A stretch of DNA of 64,000 nt from Diadema setosum (GCA_033980235.1 CM067065.1:10686373-10750372); one strand, 5' to 3'. Numbered from the stretch's first letter, positions 1 through 11,489 are shown. Program-made: numbers and translations. Notes: generated from the letters alone by a model not told the origin.

Positions 1-553
1 CACAGTGTCTAGTAGTTCAATGCAGCTAGTTGTATCGCGGCGGCTGTCCATATATTATATTTCACAATAAAGCAATTGTGAATACATACTTTCAGTTGAA
101 TCAGCATTCAGATCACGTCAACACATCGGTAAAAAGACTCCGAATTAACGTCACAATCTTTCATTTTTTTTCCTTTTCTTGACCATATAGTTTTACTTTT
201 TCTTACCCCCCTCCCTTTACTCCTTCTGTCTCCCTATCTATCCCTCTCCCCTCTCTCTCTCCCTCTCCCTCTCTATCAAGCACCTTACAGACCCCTTCTC
301 GTCTCAATTACATATGAATTGATTTGCTAGGTACATAATCACCGTAGACTGCGTTTCATTTGAATGGGGGGGGGGGCAGATATCCCTACTTTACGTGCAT
401 TTCATTTATCTTTGTGGTTTTCTTGTTCTCATTTTTTCATTTCCGTTCAACTACGTGTGCACTTTTAAATACATAAATATCTAACATCATCCAAGGCTCT
501 ACTTTTTAAAACTAAGAATAACAAACAGAATATTGTCCTGTATGAACCATGAT
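1..553. other. H2A-H3 spacer (right part)
   Basis: No gene seen. It holds a TATA-like TATATTATATTT at 51-62, a 6-bp hairpin CACAAT...ATTGTG at 63-80, a plus-strand copy of the H2A leader at 92-126, a pyrimidine-rich C/T tract at about 205-280 and a run of 11 G at 366-376. The same spacer recurs in all eight units; the G run varies in length (11 or more). Confidence 0.8.
92..126 (+). repeat. Inverted copy of H2A 5' leader
   Basis: These 35 bases are the exact reverse complement of the H2A leader sequence (6861-6895 in unit 1). In plus-strand reading they lie about 30 bp after a TATA-like sequence at 51-62, almost the spacing seen between TATA and leader in H2A itself. Further arms lie at 7168-7202, 13772-13806, 20873-20907, 27975-28009, 35076-35110, 42575-42609 and 49691-49725. 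The H2A-side arm in unit 2 has one mismatch at 13467. Confidence 0.85.
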
Positions 554-564
554 ATTCTTTCTTG
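554..564 (-). promoter_or_regulatory. Histone downstream element of H3 (unit 1)
   Basis: On the mRNA strand this reads CAAGAAAGAAT, the purine-rich element that base-pairs with U7 snRNA, 10 nt beyond the stem-loop. H4 has an identical stem-loop-to-element stretch (CACATTATCAAGAAAGAAT). H2B has CACATAACCAAGAAAGAAT, H1 has CCCAAGAAAGAAT, and H2A has the imperfect CCAGAAAGAAT at about 6399-6409. Confidence 0.85.
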
Positions 565-574
565 ATAATGTGGT

Positions 575-590
575 GGCTCTGAAAAGAGCC
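575..590 (-). terminator. H3 3' stem-loop, unit 1
   Basis: On the mRNA strand GGCTCTTTTCAGAGCC: 6-bp stem, UUUC loop, 40 nt after the stop codon. This is the replication-dependent histone processing hairpin bound by SLBP; it replaces a poly(A) tail. Confidence 0.95.
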
Positions 591-630
591 GTTGTGTTGT
601 GTGGTGCGACCACGGAGGACAGGCCTCTCT

Positions 631-1266
<636 letters not shown>

Positions 1267-1293
1267 TCACGCCGCTCAACCTGTTCACGCCTT

Positions 1294-1309
1294 CCCGTAG
1301 ATGGCGCCG
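1294..1309 (+). promoter_or_regulatory. CTCF-type motif upstream of H3
   Basis: CCCGTAGATGGCGCCG fits the CTCF consensus CCASYAGRKGGCRSYR at 15 of 16 positions. It begins 253 bp upstream of the H3 ATG in every unit: also 8370, 14974, 22077, 29178, 36280, 43779 and 50894. Binding is inferred from the motif only. Confidence 0.45.
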
Positions 1310-1800
1310 TTGAGATACCAGCTCGCGAATTCAATGATTATTGCGGCGTATAATATACTGAAAACATCATTCCGAACGATTTTTTTCTGTATGCAGGCTG
1401 CTGTAACAGTGATATTATTACTATACGTGCATGATGGTATTTGGAATAGATTCATATAGCAACAGCTCGTTAAGAAGACGATTCTATAAAGCGGTGTGGT
1501 AATTTAATACACTCTTTAACCCGAAAGGGAAGAGCTGGCTGATTGGAAGTTAATCTATATTGTGCGGGTCTTAAACATTAATCTGTAATATGTTTGCATA
1601 ATTTTACCATGTTTCGATCAGGTGGTGCTGTCATTAAACTAATTAACGAATACATTAAGTGAACACGAGAAGCAAATATAAATAAGCATACAATGTGAAG
1701 TCACTATAAACAAGCGATGATTTGTATTTCTCTGGTGGGTAAAGTACTAGCTTTTCGATTCGTTATAATTAGGATATGATTAGGATTTCATACAACAGTG
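1310..1800. other. H3-H2B spacer
   Basis: AT-rich, no reading frame or RNA gene recognised. Units 7 and 8 differ from units 1-6 by GGGTAGAGC instead of GGGAAGAGC and CTGTTGGG instead of CTGGTGGG. Most of this spacer (from 1454) is what unit 2 has deleted. Confidence 0.7.
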
Positions 1801-1825
1801 GGATATTCTTTCTTGGTTATGTGGT

Positions 1826-1841
1826 GGCCCTGATAAGGGCC
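1826..1841 (-). terminator. H2B 3' stem-loop, unit 1
   Basis: mRNA strand GGCCCTTATCAGGGCC, 6-bp stem with UAUC-type loop, 27 nt after the stop. The same sequence is used by H2A and differs from that of H3/H4. A CCAAGAAAGAAT element follows at 1805-1816. Confidence 0.95.
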
Positions 1842-1868
1842 GTTTGAGATATAGACGACTGTGGACAT

Positions 1869-2243
1869 CTACTTGGATGTAGTGTACTTGGTGACAGCTT
1901 TAGTGCCCTCGCTGACGGCGTGCTTTGCCAGTTCTCCGGGGAGAAGGAGGCGCACTGCGGTCTGCACTTCACGGCTGCTGATGGTCGACTTCTTGTTGTA
2001 CTGACCGAGACGTGCAGCTTCGGCGGCGATGCGTTCGAAAATGTCGTTGACGAAGCTGTTCATGATGGACATGGCGCGACTCGAAATTCCAGTATCTGGG
2101 TGGACTTGCTTCAGAACCTTGTAGATGTAGATACCGTAGCTCTCCTTCCTCTTCCTACGCCTCTTCTTGTCGGCATTGGGCCGGGGAGCCTTGGCAGCTT
2201 TCTTGGAACCCTTCTTGGCAACTTGTCCGGATGGAGGAGCCAT
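1869..2243 (-). CDS. H2B: Histone H2B (unit 1)
   Basis: Core histone H2B, 124 residues, partner of H2A in the nucleosome dimer. A basic tail (residues 1-33, ending in [11 protein letters not shown]) leads into the histone fold, with [20 protein letters not shown] and the C-terminal helix ending AVTKYTTSK, which carries the lysine ubiquitinated in transcription. The N-terminus lacks the SPKK-type repeats of sea urchin sperm H2B, so this is a somatic or embryonic form. The [22 protein letters not shown] segment is most like echinoderm H2Bs. The promoter has TATA, GGATCC and an octamer; the stem-loop is at 1826-1841. Confidence 0.98.
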   Translation of the reverse strand: MAPPSGQVAKKGSKKAAKAPRPNADKKRRRKRKESYGIYIYKVLKQVHPDTGISSRAMSIMNSFVNDIFERIAAEAARLGQYNKKSTISSREVQTAVRLLLPGELAKHAVSEGTKAVTKYTTSK

Positions 2244-2326
2244 TGTGAGCGTTGACTAGACTAGGCGGATGCGAATTCGATGCAGCTTTGAAAGAGAAAT
2301 GTTATGGTCAGCTGCCCCCTTTCCTC

Positions 2327-2370
2327 TTTTATACGCGTTCGGAGGATCCGCTCGCACAGTTCATGCAAAT
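2327..2370 (-). promoter_or_regulatory. H2B promoter with octamer, unit 1
   Basis: Minus strand: TATAAAA at 2327-2333, GGATCC at 2344-2349 and the octamer ATTTGCAT at 2363-2370. The octamer is the classical H2B-specific element bound by Oct-type POU factors and drives S-phase H2B transcription. The order TATA-GATCC-octamer is intact in all eight units. Confidence 0.85.
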
Positions 2371-2418
2371 TAGATGAGGATTAGCAGAAGCATCGATTCA
2401 GGCGGGCGTGACGGCCCC

Positions 2419-2440
2419 GCCTGCCGGCCGGCCGGCCGCG
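2419..2440. repeat. GGCC palindromic tract upstream of H2B
   Basis: A run of alternating GGCC units, self-complementary, about 180 bp upstream of the H2B ATG. It is unchanged in every unit. It could be a GC-box or CpG-rich element; no specific factor is claimed. Confidence 0.6.
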
Positions 2441-2461
2441 GTGGTGGAATAACGGTTTCTG

Positions 2462-2477
2462 CCACCAGATGGCAGTA
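2462..2477 (+). promoter_or_regulatory. CTCF-type motif upstream of H2B
   Basis: CCACCAGATGGCAGTA fits CCASYAGRKGGCRSYR at all 16 positions. It begins 219 bp upstream of the H2B ATG in each unit: also 9046, 16142, 23245, 30346, 37448, 44947 and 52062, always in the same orientation as the motif upstream of H3. Occupancy is inferred. Confidence 0.55.
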
Positions 2478-3084
2478 GACAGATTTTTGTCAAATTTTTA
2501 CCCTAATTTGTTCTTGAATTGCGTGTAAAAATGAAAAACGTGAATAATATTCTCTGCAAATATTCAATCATCATTTACTTTTCTTTTCTTTTCTCTTTGT
2601 AATCAAACTAGATCTAGAAAATCTCATGTAACTATATATATATTCTGTTTCGTATCTCGCTAAAAAGCTGCTAACTTCCCTTATTCCTTTTGATTGCGTG
2701 TTAAGCTTACACATGTTATCTACCTTCGTCGCCGCTTGCTGACACGCTGAAGCTGAAATCTATTTGTAAATATTTATTTTGCGTTAGAAAAAAAAAAAAC
2801 ACCTTCTTGCATTCATATTTTGCTGATACTCTGTTTTTTTTTTTTTTACCTATTTGATTGCTTTGCTTGTTTCCCACTGCACAATACCAAAAGCCAATGT
2901 CAGACAGCAAGATATTGTCCAGACTTACCCACATTTTGTATTGAGGGTATTGAATCTGCGTAAAATTGGCTATATGCCAAATAGTGTATAGAATCTATCC
3001 TCTTTAGTGAGTTTAACTCAATACCAGGTGAAGCCAAACAATCTACTTGATTCATAATACAATGTAGTCAATAATTAGCAGGGT

Positions 3085-3203
3085 TTGTTTGTTTGTTTGT
3101 GTGTTTTTTTTTTTTTTTTTGGTGTGTGTGTGCGCGCGCGTGTCTTTTTTATCTTCATTTTCTTTTATTTTTTTTTATTTATTTATTTATTTTTTTTATT
3201 TTT
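3085..3203. repeat. Low-complexity TTTG / poly-T / GTGC / ATTT block
   Basis: TTTG repeats are followed by a long T run, an alternating GT/GC stretch and ATTT repeats. Run lengths differ in almost every unit (for example the T run near 45597-45619 is much longer). The alternating purine-pyrimidine GTGCGCGCG core could form Z-DNA. Confidence 0.8.
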
Positions 3204-3316
3204 TGGCTGAATGATACTGTCTTGGTAGTATCTCCAAATTCCAGTCCATGTCCAGGCGTGGGGCGGCATGTGCATTGTGAGCTTCACAACTCTTAATGAA
3301 ATATTTATGAGCAAAG

Positions 3317-3478
3317 GCAACAACTTCACCAAAGAAATGTGGAATGTTGTTGCTTTATACAACCCGCCCACTATGGGAGCAACAACTTTACCAAAAAGGC
3401 AACAACTTTACACATAAAGCAACAACTTTACAATTGTATGACAACAACTTTACAATTGTATGACAACAACTTTACTTA
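3317..3478. repeat. CAACAACTTT minisatellite
   Basis: A motif of about 10-12 bp, CAACAACTTTA, repeats five to seven times with short linkers (CCAAAAAGG, CACATAAAGC, CAATTGTATGA), beside one inverted copy (GTTGTTGCTTTATA). The CCAAAAAGG linker occurs once in unit 1 and left of the gap in unit 6, and twice elsewhere. The CAATTGTATGA linker is single right of the gap in unit 6. Confidence 0.85.
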
Positions 3479-3490
3479 TGAAAATAACGT

Positions 3491-3532
3491 ATCTCTCTTT
3501 CTCTCTCTCTCTCTCTCTCACTCTCTATCTAT
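3491..3532. repeat. (CT)n microsatellite
   Basis: Imperfect CT tract interrupted by CACT. Units 1-5 and the left side of unit 6 end in CTCTCTATCTATTT. The right side of unit 6 and units 7-8 end in CTCTCTCTCTATTT, so the tract marks the two unit families. Confidence 0.85.
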
Positions 3533-3790
3533 TTGCAACTGGGGGCTGTGATCAGCGAATGGATGCAATAATTATTCTATTACCTTCAATTACAACCGGT
3601 AAACTCTGTAAAGCGTGTAATGAGGGCGTTTTAAGAGCATTGCCACGAAACAGAAATCTGATGTACGAACAGTGTGGTTACATATATATATTGCGCATTG
3701 ATTTAAACGTGCTACTTATGATGACGTTCCGTAATAAAGAAAAGGAAAGAAATGTGTTTCATTAAGTGTATTCTTTCTTGATAATGTGGT

Positions 3791-3806
3791 GGCTCTGAAA
3801 AGAGCC
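3791..3806 (-). terminator. H4 3' stem-loop, unit 1
   Basis: mRNA strand GGCTCTTTTCAGAGCC, identical to that of H3, 31 nt after the stop codon; CAAGAAAGAAT element at 3770-3780. Confidence 0.95.
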
Positions 3807-3837
3807 GTTGTTTTGTGGTGCAGGAGGCCGTTAAATT

Positions 3838-4232
<395 letters not shown>

Positions 4233-4359
4233 TAACCGCTTTGCGGACATGGAGGGCGACGCCCCATTCTCCTACTGTCCGCCGCGGCCAGCCCACGATC
4301 CGCCTGCGCGAGATCCGGCTGGATCGAGTGCGCCACCTCACGGCCGTCCGTTGCGTTGA

Positions 4360-4860
4360 CCATACCAGCACCGCGAGTCGGACGGGCACTGTGTCACATC
4401 ACATACATTACTCTGTCGCACATTACCTAAGGAAATGAACAAATAAAATACACATATTATGATAATATTGACAGCATAAAGCTACATAGATATGGAGTGG
4501 TAGATATATACATATACATATACATATACATATATACACACACTCACGCTCACATAATTTCGAGCTTGAAACGATTTTTCAGAGTAAAACGAAAACCATC
4601 ACCCTCCCCCCGCTCGCATTCTGTTTAGCCTATTTTCGCTAGCTCTCACAGAATTGTTTGCTCTTGAGTAACACATAAAACTTCTCCATTCATCTACCAT
4701 TTCTCTCCTTTTCAACATAAATTCACCAATATAGAATAATTTCTGTTTTTTCTTTTAACTATTCCTTTCTATTTCCCCGTTTCGTGTATTTCCTTCTTTT
4801 TTTTTTCTTCTTCTTTCTTTTCTCAGTGCATCTTTCCCTCGACTAGTTGATACTGCAACA
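4360..4860. other. H4-H1 spacer
   Basis: No gene recognised. It holds the (ATATAC)n microsatellite at 4502-4536 and T-rich stretches near 4740-4830. The right half of unit 6 and units 7-8 carry an extra TTCTCTCCCA near 40000 (and equivalents) and GTTGGC instead of GTTTGC, two further markers of the second unit family. Confidence 0.75.
4502..4542. repeat. (ATATAC)n microsatellite
   Basis: About five ATATAC repeats followed by a short CA stretch, conserved in length across all eight units, unlike the other simple repeats. Confidence 0.8.
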
Positions 4861-4884
4861 ATTATTCTTTCTTGGGTTTGTGGT

Positions 4885-4900
4885 GGCTCTTAAAAGAGCC
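4885..4900 (-). terminator. H1 3' stem-loop, unit 1
   Basis: mRNA strand GGCTCTTTTAAGAGCC: 6-bp stem with UUUA loop, 31 nt after the stop. The loop differs from those of the four core histone genes. CAAGAAAGAAT lies at 4864-4874. Confidence 0.95.
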
Positions 4901-4931
4901 GTTTGATTTTTGGTGTGAGGTGCAAATAAAC

Positions 4932-5558
4932 TTATTTGGCACCCTTCTTGGCAGCAGGCTTCTTTGGTTTTGCCGCCTTGGATTTGGTCGTCGTCTTCTT
5001 CGCCACTTTCTTCGGGGTTGCCTTCTTGGATGGCTTCTTTGCTGCGGTCTTCTTCTTGGGCGTCTTCGTTTTCTCCGACTTGGTTGCTGTCTTCTTCGCC
5101 GGCTTCTTCTTTGTCGCCTTCTTCTTCTTCTCCTTCTTTTCTGCTGCAGCTTTGGCCTTCTTGGCGACCGCCTTCTCTTTCTTTGCGGCTGCCTTTGCCT
5201 TTGCCTTCTCGCGGTCAGCCTTGACCTTTGCCTTCTGCTTCTCTTTTCGTGCCTTCTCCGCCGCCTCTGCCTTTGCTGCCTTGACGTTCAGCTTGAAAGA
5301 GCCAGATGCCCCGACACCTTTCGTCTGAACCAGTGTCTCGTTGGCAACCCCTTTCCGCAGAGCTCGCTTGATGAAGATGGTCTGTCGGTCCATATCGCCT
5401 ACTTTGTAGTTGGCTGCGATGTACTTCTTAATGGCCTGAAGCGATGATCCATTCCGCTCCTTCAGTGCGCCGATAGCAGCATTGACCATCACCTGGGTCG
5501 GTGGATGCTCGGGCGCTTTCTTCTTGGTCGTCTTCTTTGCTGCTTCCGAAGCCGCCAT
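4932..5558 (-). CDS. H1: Linker histone H1 (unit 1)
   Basis: Linker histone, 208 residues, binding nucleosomal dyad and linker DNA. A short basic N-terminus (1-17) precedes the winged-helix globular domain at about 18-92 ([20 protein letters not shown] through [10 protein letters not shown]). A Lys/Ala-rich tail to residue 208 has several TPKK and PAKK elements, which fit CDK phosphorylation and DNA binding. The start at MAASEAAK is preferred over an in-frame ATG 25 codons upstream, whose extension is not H1-like and would be absent in unit 8. The stem-loop shows it is a replication-dependent H1. Proteins from all eight copies are identical. Confidence 0.97.
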   Translation of the reverse strand: MAASEAAKKTTKKKAPEHPPTQVMVNAAIGALKERNGSSLQAIKKYIAANYKVGDMDRQTIFIKRALRKGVANETLVQTKGVGASGSFKLNVKAAKAEAAEKARKEKQKAKVKADREKAKAKAAAKKEKAVAKKAKAAAEKKEKKKKATKKKPAKKTATKSEKTKTPKKKTAAKKPSKKATPKKVAKKTTTKSKAAKPKKPAAKKGAK

Positions 5559-5638
5559 CACGATAACAATCGATGCGATACGTAGTGAGTCAGAGAGTAG
5601 TGGAACAAAACTAATGACTCGCAACCTTCGCACTGTCG

Positions 5639-5646
5639 TTTTATCA
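5639..5646 (-). promoter_or_regulatory. H1 TATA-like box, unit 1
   Basis: Minus strand TGATAAAA, 81 bp upstream of the ATG, the same distance as TATA in H3, H2B and H2A. Present in units 1-7 (also 12244, 19344, 26446, 33546, 41051, 48167) but lost in unit 8, where the array ends 64 bp upstream of the ATG. Confidence 0.65.
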
Positions 5647-5699
5647 GCTCATTGCGTACCTCGAAGGAATCACCGGACATCTCGGGCATGGCGTCGTGC

Positions 5700-6395
5700 A
5701 GACGCTCTGCCTAATGTGCTTCCACATCTGTTCTCTGTTTCATATTACTTGATTTACTTTTCTGCTCCATTTGTTTTATCCACGTGTTTCCCTAAGGCAG
5801 CTGTTTTATATTACAACATGCCGAAAACTGCAACAATCTTAGACAGCAAACGCACAAACACTAGAGCATTAATGCAATCAAACACACAAACTTCCTACAT
5901 ACATGTGGCTGTGCTGTTCTTATGTTGTCGATAAATTCCTCTTTTATTTCAATACCTTCTTTTTAACCTCATAACGGCCTCGCCTGACGATTTATCATCT
6001 GTGCATTTCATAAATTCATAAATTCTTCCGAAATTAACTTGGTACTTAATTCTTGCTTATTTTCATACTCTAGTCTATGCTTTTATGCTTTACTCCATAT
6101 TCTCTCCTCATCTAATGGTATGCATTGCCACCTTATATATTTAGTCTTTAGTCTATGCTTATACCTTTGTCTATCTATTTTGTCTCCTTGCATTGTCACC
6201 TTATATATTTATCATTATATTTCTTCCTTTTTTATCACTATATTTCTTCCTTTCTCTTCATTTCCTATTTATGTGTGATTCAAGTAAGGATAATTAGAGA
6301 GAGAGAGAGAGAGAGAAAGGAAGAAAAAAAAAAGAAAAAAAAAACCAGATATAGCGGAAATCTCAACACAACACGAAATAGCATGATGAATTGAA
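5700..6395. other. H1-H2A spacer
   Basis: AT-rich; the small plus-strand frames have no recognisable domain. Short repeats of CTTATATATTTA and ATATTTCTTCCTTT type occur at 6120-6270, then the GA tract and A runs. Confidence 0.7.
6296..6342. repeat. (GA)n and poly-A tract 3' of H2A
   Basis: About ten AG dinucleotides (6296-6316) are followed by AAAGGAAG and two A runs. The tract is shorter in the right half of unit 6 and in unit 7. It lies about 100 bp beyond the H2A stem-loop, between H2A and H1, the position of the GA tract in the Paracentrotus lividus sns insulator. Sea urchin spacer (GA)n tracts are known to be S1-nuclease sensitive. Confidence 0.8.
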
Positions 6396-6419
6396 TGTAT
6401 TCTTTCTGGAAAATGTGGT

Positions 6420-6435
6420 GGCCCTGATAAGGGCC
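6420..6435 (-). terminator. H2A 3' stem-loop, unit 1
   Basis: mRNA strand GGCCCTTATCAGGGCC, identical to H2B, 30 nt after the stop. The downstream element is imperfect (CCAGAAAGAAT instead of CAAGAAAGAAT). A half stem-loop lies between the stop codon and this hairpin. Confidence 0.95.
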
Positions 6436-6440
6436 GTTTG

Positions 6441-6453
6441 GTTGAAAAGAGCC
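6441..6453 (-). other. Half stem-loop relic in H2A 3' UTR
   Basis: mRNA strand GGCTCTTTTCAAC: the 5' arm and loop of an H3/H4-class hairpin with no 3' arm, 5 nt upstream of the intact H2B-class hairpin. It is present in all seven H2A copies. Confidence 0.7.
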
Positions 6454-6465
6454 GCCGTGAAGTGT

Positions 6466-7092
<627 letters not shown>

Positions 7093-7650
7093 TCAATGCA
7101 GCTAGTTGTATCGCGGCGGCTGTCCATATATTATATTTCACAATAAAGCAATTGTGAATACATACTTTCAGTTGAATCAGCATTCAGATCACGTCAACAC
7201 ATCGGTAAAAAGACTCCGAATTAACGTCACAATCTTTCATTTTTTTTCCTTTTCTTGACCATATAGTTTTACTTTTTCTTACCCCCCTCCCTTTACTCCT
7301 TCTGTCTCCCTATCTATCCCTCTCCCCTCTCTCTCTCCCTCTCCCTCTCTATCAAGCACCTTACAGACCCCTTCTCGTCTCAATTACATATGAATTGATT
7401 TGCTAGGTACATAATCACCGTAGACTGCGTTTCATTTGAAAGGGGGGGGGGGCAGATATCCCTACTTTACGTGCATTTCATTTATCTTTGTGGTTTTCTT
7501 GTTCTCATTTTTTCATTTCCGTTCAACTACGTGTGCACTTTTAAATACATAAATATCTAACATCATCCAAGGCTCTACTTTTTAAAACTAAGAATAACAA
7601 ACAGAATATTGTCCTGTATGAACCATGATATTCTTTCTTGATAATGTGGT

Positions 7651-7666
7651 GGCTCTGAAAAGAGCC
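7651..7666 (-). terminator. H3 3' stem-loop, unit 2
   Basis: GGCTCTTTTCAGAGCC on the mRNA strand. With the H2B stem-loop deleted, this is the first such hairpin that read-through from the broken H2B would meet. Confidence 0.95.
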
Positions 7667-7706
7667 GTTGTGTTGTGTGGTGCGACCACGGAGGACAGGC
7701 CTCTCT

Positions 7707-8342
<636 letters not shown>

Positions 8343-8413
8343 TCACGCCGCTCAACCTGTTCACGCCTTCCCGTAGATGGCGCCGTTGAGATACCAGCTC
8401 GCGAATTCAATGA

Positions 8414-8827
8414 TTATTGCGGCGTATAATATACTGAAAACATCATTCCGAACGATTTTTTTCTGTATGCAGGCTGCTGTAACAGTGATATTATTACTAT
8501 ACGTGCATGATGGTATTTGGAATAGATTCGGAGGCGCACTGCGGTCTGCACTTCACGGCTGCTGATGGTCGACTTCTTGTTGTACTGACCGAGACGTGCA
8601 GCTTCGGCGGCGATGCGTTCGAAAATGTCGTTGACGAAGCTGTTCATGATGGACATGGCGCGACTCGAAATTCCAGTATCTGGGTGGACTTGCTTCAGAA
8701 CCTTGTAGATGTAGATACCGTAGCTCTCCTTCCTCTTCCTACGCCTCTTCTTGTCGGCATTGGGCCGGGGAGCCTTGGCAGCTTTCTTGGAACCCTTCTT
8801 GGCAACTTGTCCGGATGGAGGAGCCAT
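8414..8827 (-). pseudogene. H2B: Truncated histone H2B with foreign C-terminus (unit 2)
   Basis: Residues 1-99 match the other H2B copies. After AVRL the frame runs into H3-H2B spacer DNA and adds 38 unrelated residues ([10 protein letters not shown] to VYYTPQ), giving 137 in all. The lost part (native residues 100-124) is the C-terminal helix with the ubiquitinated lysine, needed for dimer and nucleosome surface contacts. The stem-loop and the U7-pairing element are also gone, so normal 3' processing is not expected. The promoter is intact: TATA 8911-8917, octamer 8947-8954. It is most likely a non-functional copy, perhaps transcribed. Confidence 0.93.
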
Positions 8828-10396
8828 TGTGAGCGTTGACTAGACTAGGCGGATGCGAATTCGATGCAGCTTTGAAAGAGAAATGTTATGGTCAGCTGCC
8901 CCCTTTCCTCTTTTATACGCGTTCGGAGGATCCGCTCGCACAGTTCATGCAAATTAGATGAGGATTAGCAGAAGCATCGATTCAGGCGGGCGTGACGGCC
9001 CCGCCTGCCGGCCGGCCGGCCGCGGTGGTGGAATAACGGTTTCTGCCACCAGATGGCAGTAGACAGATTTTTGTCAAATTTTTACCCTAATTTGTTCTTG
9101 AATTGCGTGTAAAAATGAAAAACGTGAATAATATTCTCTGCAAATATTCAATCATCATTTACTTTTCTTTTCTTTTCTCTTTGTAATCAAACTAGATCTA
9201 GAAAATCTCATGTAACTATATATATATTCTGTTTCGTATCTCGCTAAAAAGCTGCTAACTTCCCTTATTCCTTTTGATTGCGTGTTAAGCTTACACATGT
9301 TATCTACCTTCGTCGCCGCTTGCTGACACGCTGAAGCTGAAATCTATTTGTAAATATTTATTTTGCGTTAGAAAAAAAAAAAACACCTTCTTGCATTCAT
9401 ATTTTGCTGATACTCTGTTTTTTTTTTTTTTTACCTATTTGATTGCTTTGCTTGTTTCCCACTGCACAATACCAAAAGCCAATGTCAGACAGCAAGATAT
9501 TGTCCAGACTTACCCACATTTTGTATTGAGGGTATTGAATCTGCGTAAAATTGGCTATATGCCAAATAGTGTATAGAATCTATCCTCTTTAGTGAGTTTA
9601 ACTCAATACCAGGTGAAGCCAAACAATCTACTTGATTCATAATACAATGTAGTCAATAATTAGCAGGGTTTGTTTGTTTGTTTGTGTGTTTTTTTTTTTT
9701 TTTTGGTGTGTGTGTGCGCGCGCGTGTCTTTTTTATCTTCATTTTCTTTTATTTTTTTTTTATTTATTTATTTATTTTTTTTTATTTTTTGGCTGAATGA
9801 TACTGTCTTGGTAGTATCTCCAAATTCCAGTCCATGTCCAGGCGTGGGGCGGCATGTGCATTGTGAGCTTCACAACTCTTAATGAAATATTTATGAGCAA
9901 AGGCAACAACTTCACCAAAGAAATGTGTAATGTTGTTGCTTTATACAACCCGCCCACTATGGGAGCAACAACTTTACCAAAAAGGCAACAACTTTACCAA
10001 AAAGGCAACAACTTTACACATAAAGCAACAACTTTACAATTGTATGACAACAACTTTACAATTGTATGACAACAACTTTACTTATGAAAATAACGTATCT
10101 CTCTTTCTCTCTCTCTCTCTCTCTCACTCTCTATCTATTTGCAACTGGGGGCTGTGATCAGCGAATGGATGCAATAATTATTCTATTACCTTCAATTACA
10201 ACCGGTAAACTCTGTAAAGCGTGTAATGAGGGCGTTTTAAGAGCATTGCCACGAAACAGAAATCTGATGTACGAACAGTGTGGTTACATATATATATTGC
10301 GCATTGATTTAAACGTGCTACTTATGATGACGTTCCGTAATAAAGAAAAGGAAAGAAATGTGTTTCATTAAGTGTATTCTTTCTTGATAATGTGGT

Positions 10397-10412
10397 GGCT
10401 CTGAAAAGAGCC
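10397..10412 (-). terminator. H4 3' stem-loop, unit 2
   Basis: GGCTCTTTTCAGAGCC on the mRNA strand, 31 nt after the stop. Confidence 0.95.
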
Positions 10413-10443
10413 GTTGTTTTGTGGTGCAGGAGGCCGTTAAATT

Positions 10444-10833
<390 letters not shown>

Positions 10834-11489
10834 TTAAGTAACCGCTTTGCGGACATGGAGGGCGACGCCCCATTCTCCTACTGTCCGCCGCGGCCAGCCC
10901 ACGATCCGCCTGCGCGAGATCCGGCTGGATCGAGTGCGCCACCTCACGGCCGTCCGTTGCGTTGACCATACCAGCACCGCGAGTCGGACGGGCACTGTGT
11001 CACATCACATACATTACTCTGTCGCACATTACCTAAGGAAATGAACAAATAAAATACACATATTATGATAATATTGACAGCATAAAGCTACATAGATATG
11101 GAGTGGTAGATATATACATATACATATACATATACATATATACACACACTCACGCTCACATAATTTCGAGCTTGAAACGATTTTTCAGAGTAAAACGAAA
11201 ACCATCACCCTCCCCCCGCTCGCATTCTGTTTAGCCTATTTTCGCTAGCTCTCACAGAATTGTTTGCTCTTGAGTAACACATAAAACTTCTCCATTCATC
11301 TACCATTTCTCTCCTTTTCAACATAAATTCACCAATATAGAATAATTTCTGTTTTTTCTTTTAACTATTCCTTTCTATTTCCCCGTTTCGTGTATTTCCT
11401 TCTTTTTTTTTTCTTCTTCTTCTTTTCTCAGTGCATCTTTCCCTCGACTAGTTGATACTGCAACAATTATTCTTTCTTGGGTTTGTGGT

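Larger units (their letters stand above)
2478..3769. other. H2B-H4 spacer
   Basis: The longest spacer (about 1.3 kb), AT-rich, with no gene recognised. It contains A and T runs near 2788-2844, a (TTTG)n/T-run/(GT)n(GC)n/(ATTT)n block at 3085-3200, the CAACAACTTT minisatellite and a (CT)n tract. These simple repeats account for most length differences between units. Confidence 0.75.

Noticed and set aside
3317..3478. CRISPR-like regular repeat
   Set aside because: Repeat units and linkers are too short and irregular, and the genome is animal; it is a minisatellite.
2478..3769. 5S rRNA, tRNA or snRNA genes in spacers
   Set aside because: Looked for because some animals link 5S genes to histone units; no internal promoter boxes or cloverleaf were seen.
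4872..5447. 191-residue plus-strand open frame across H1, and similar long antisense frames in all units
   Set aside because: They are shadows of the Lys/Ala-rich H1 codons on the other strand, with Leu/Cys- or Phe-rich low-complexity translations and no domain.
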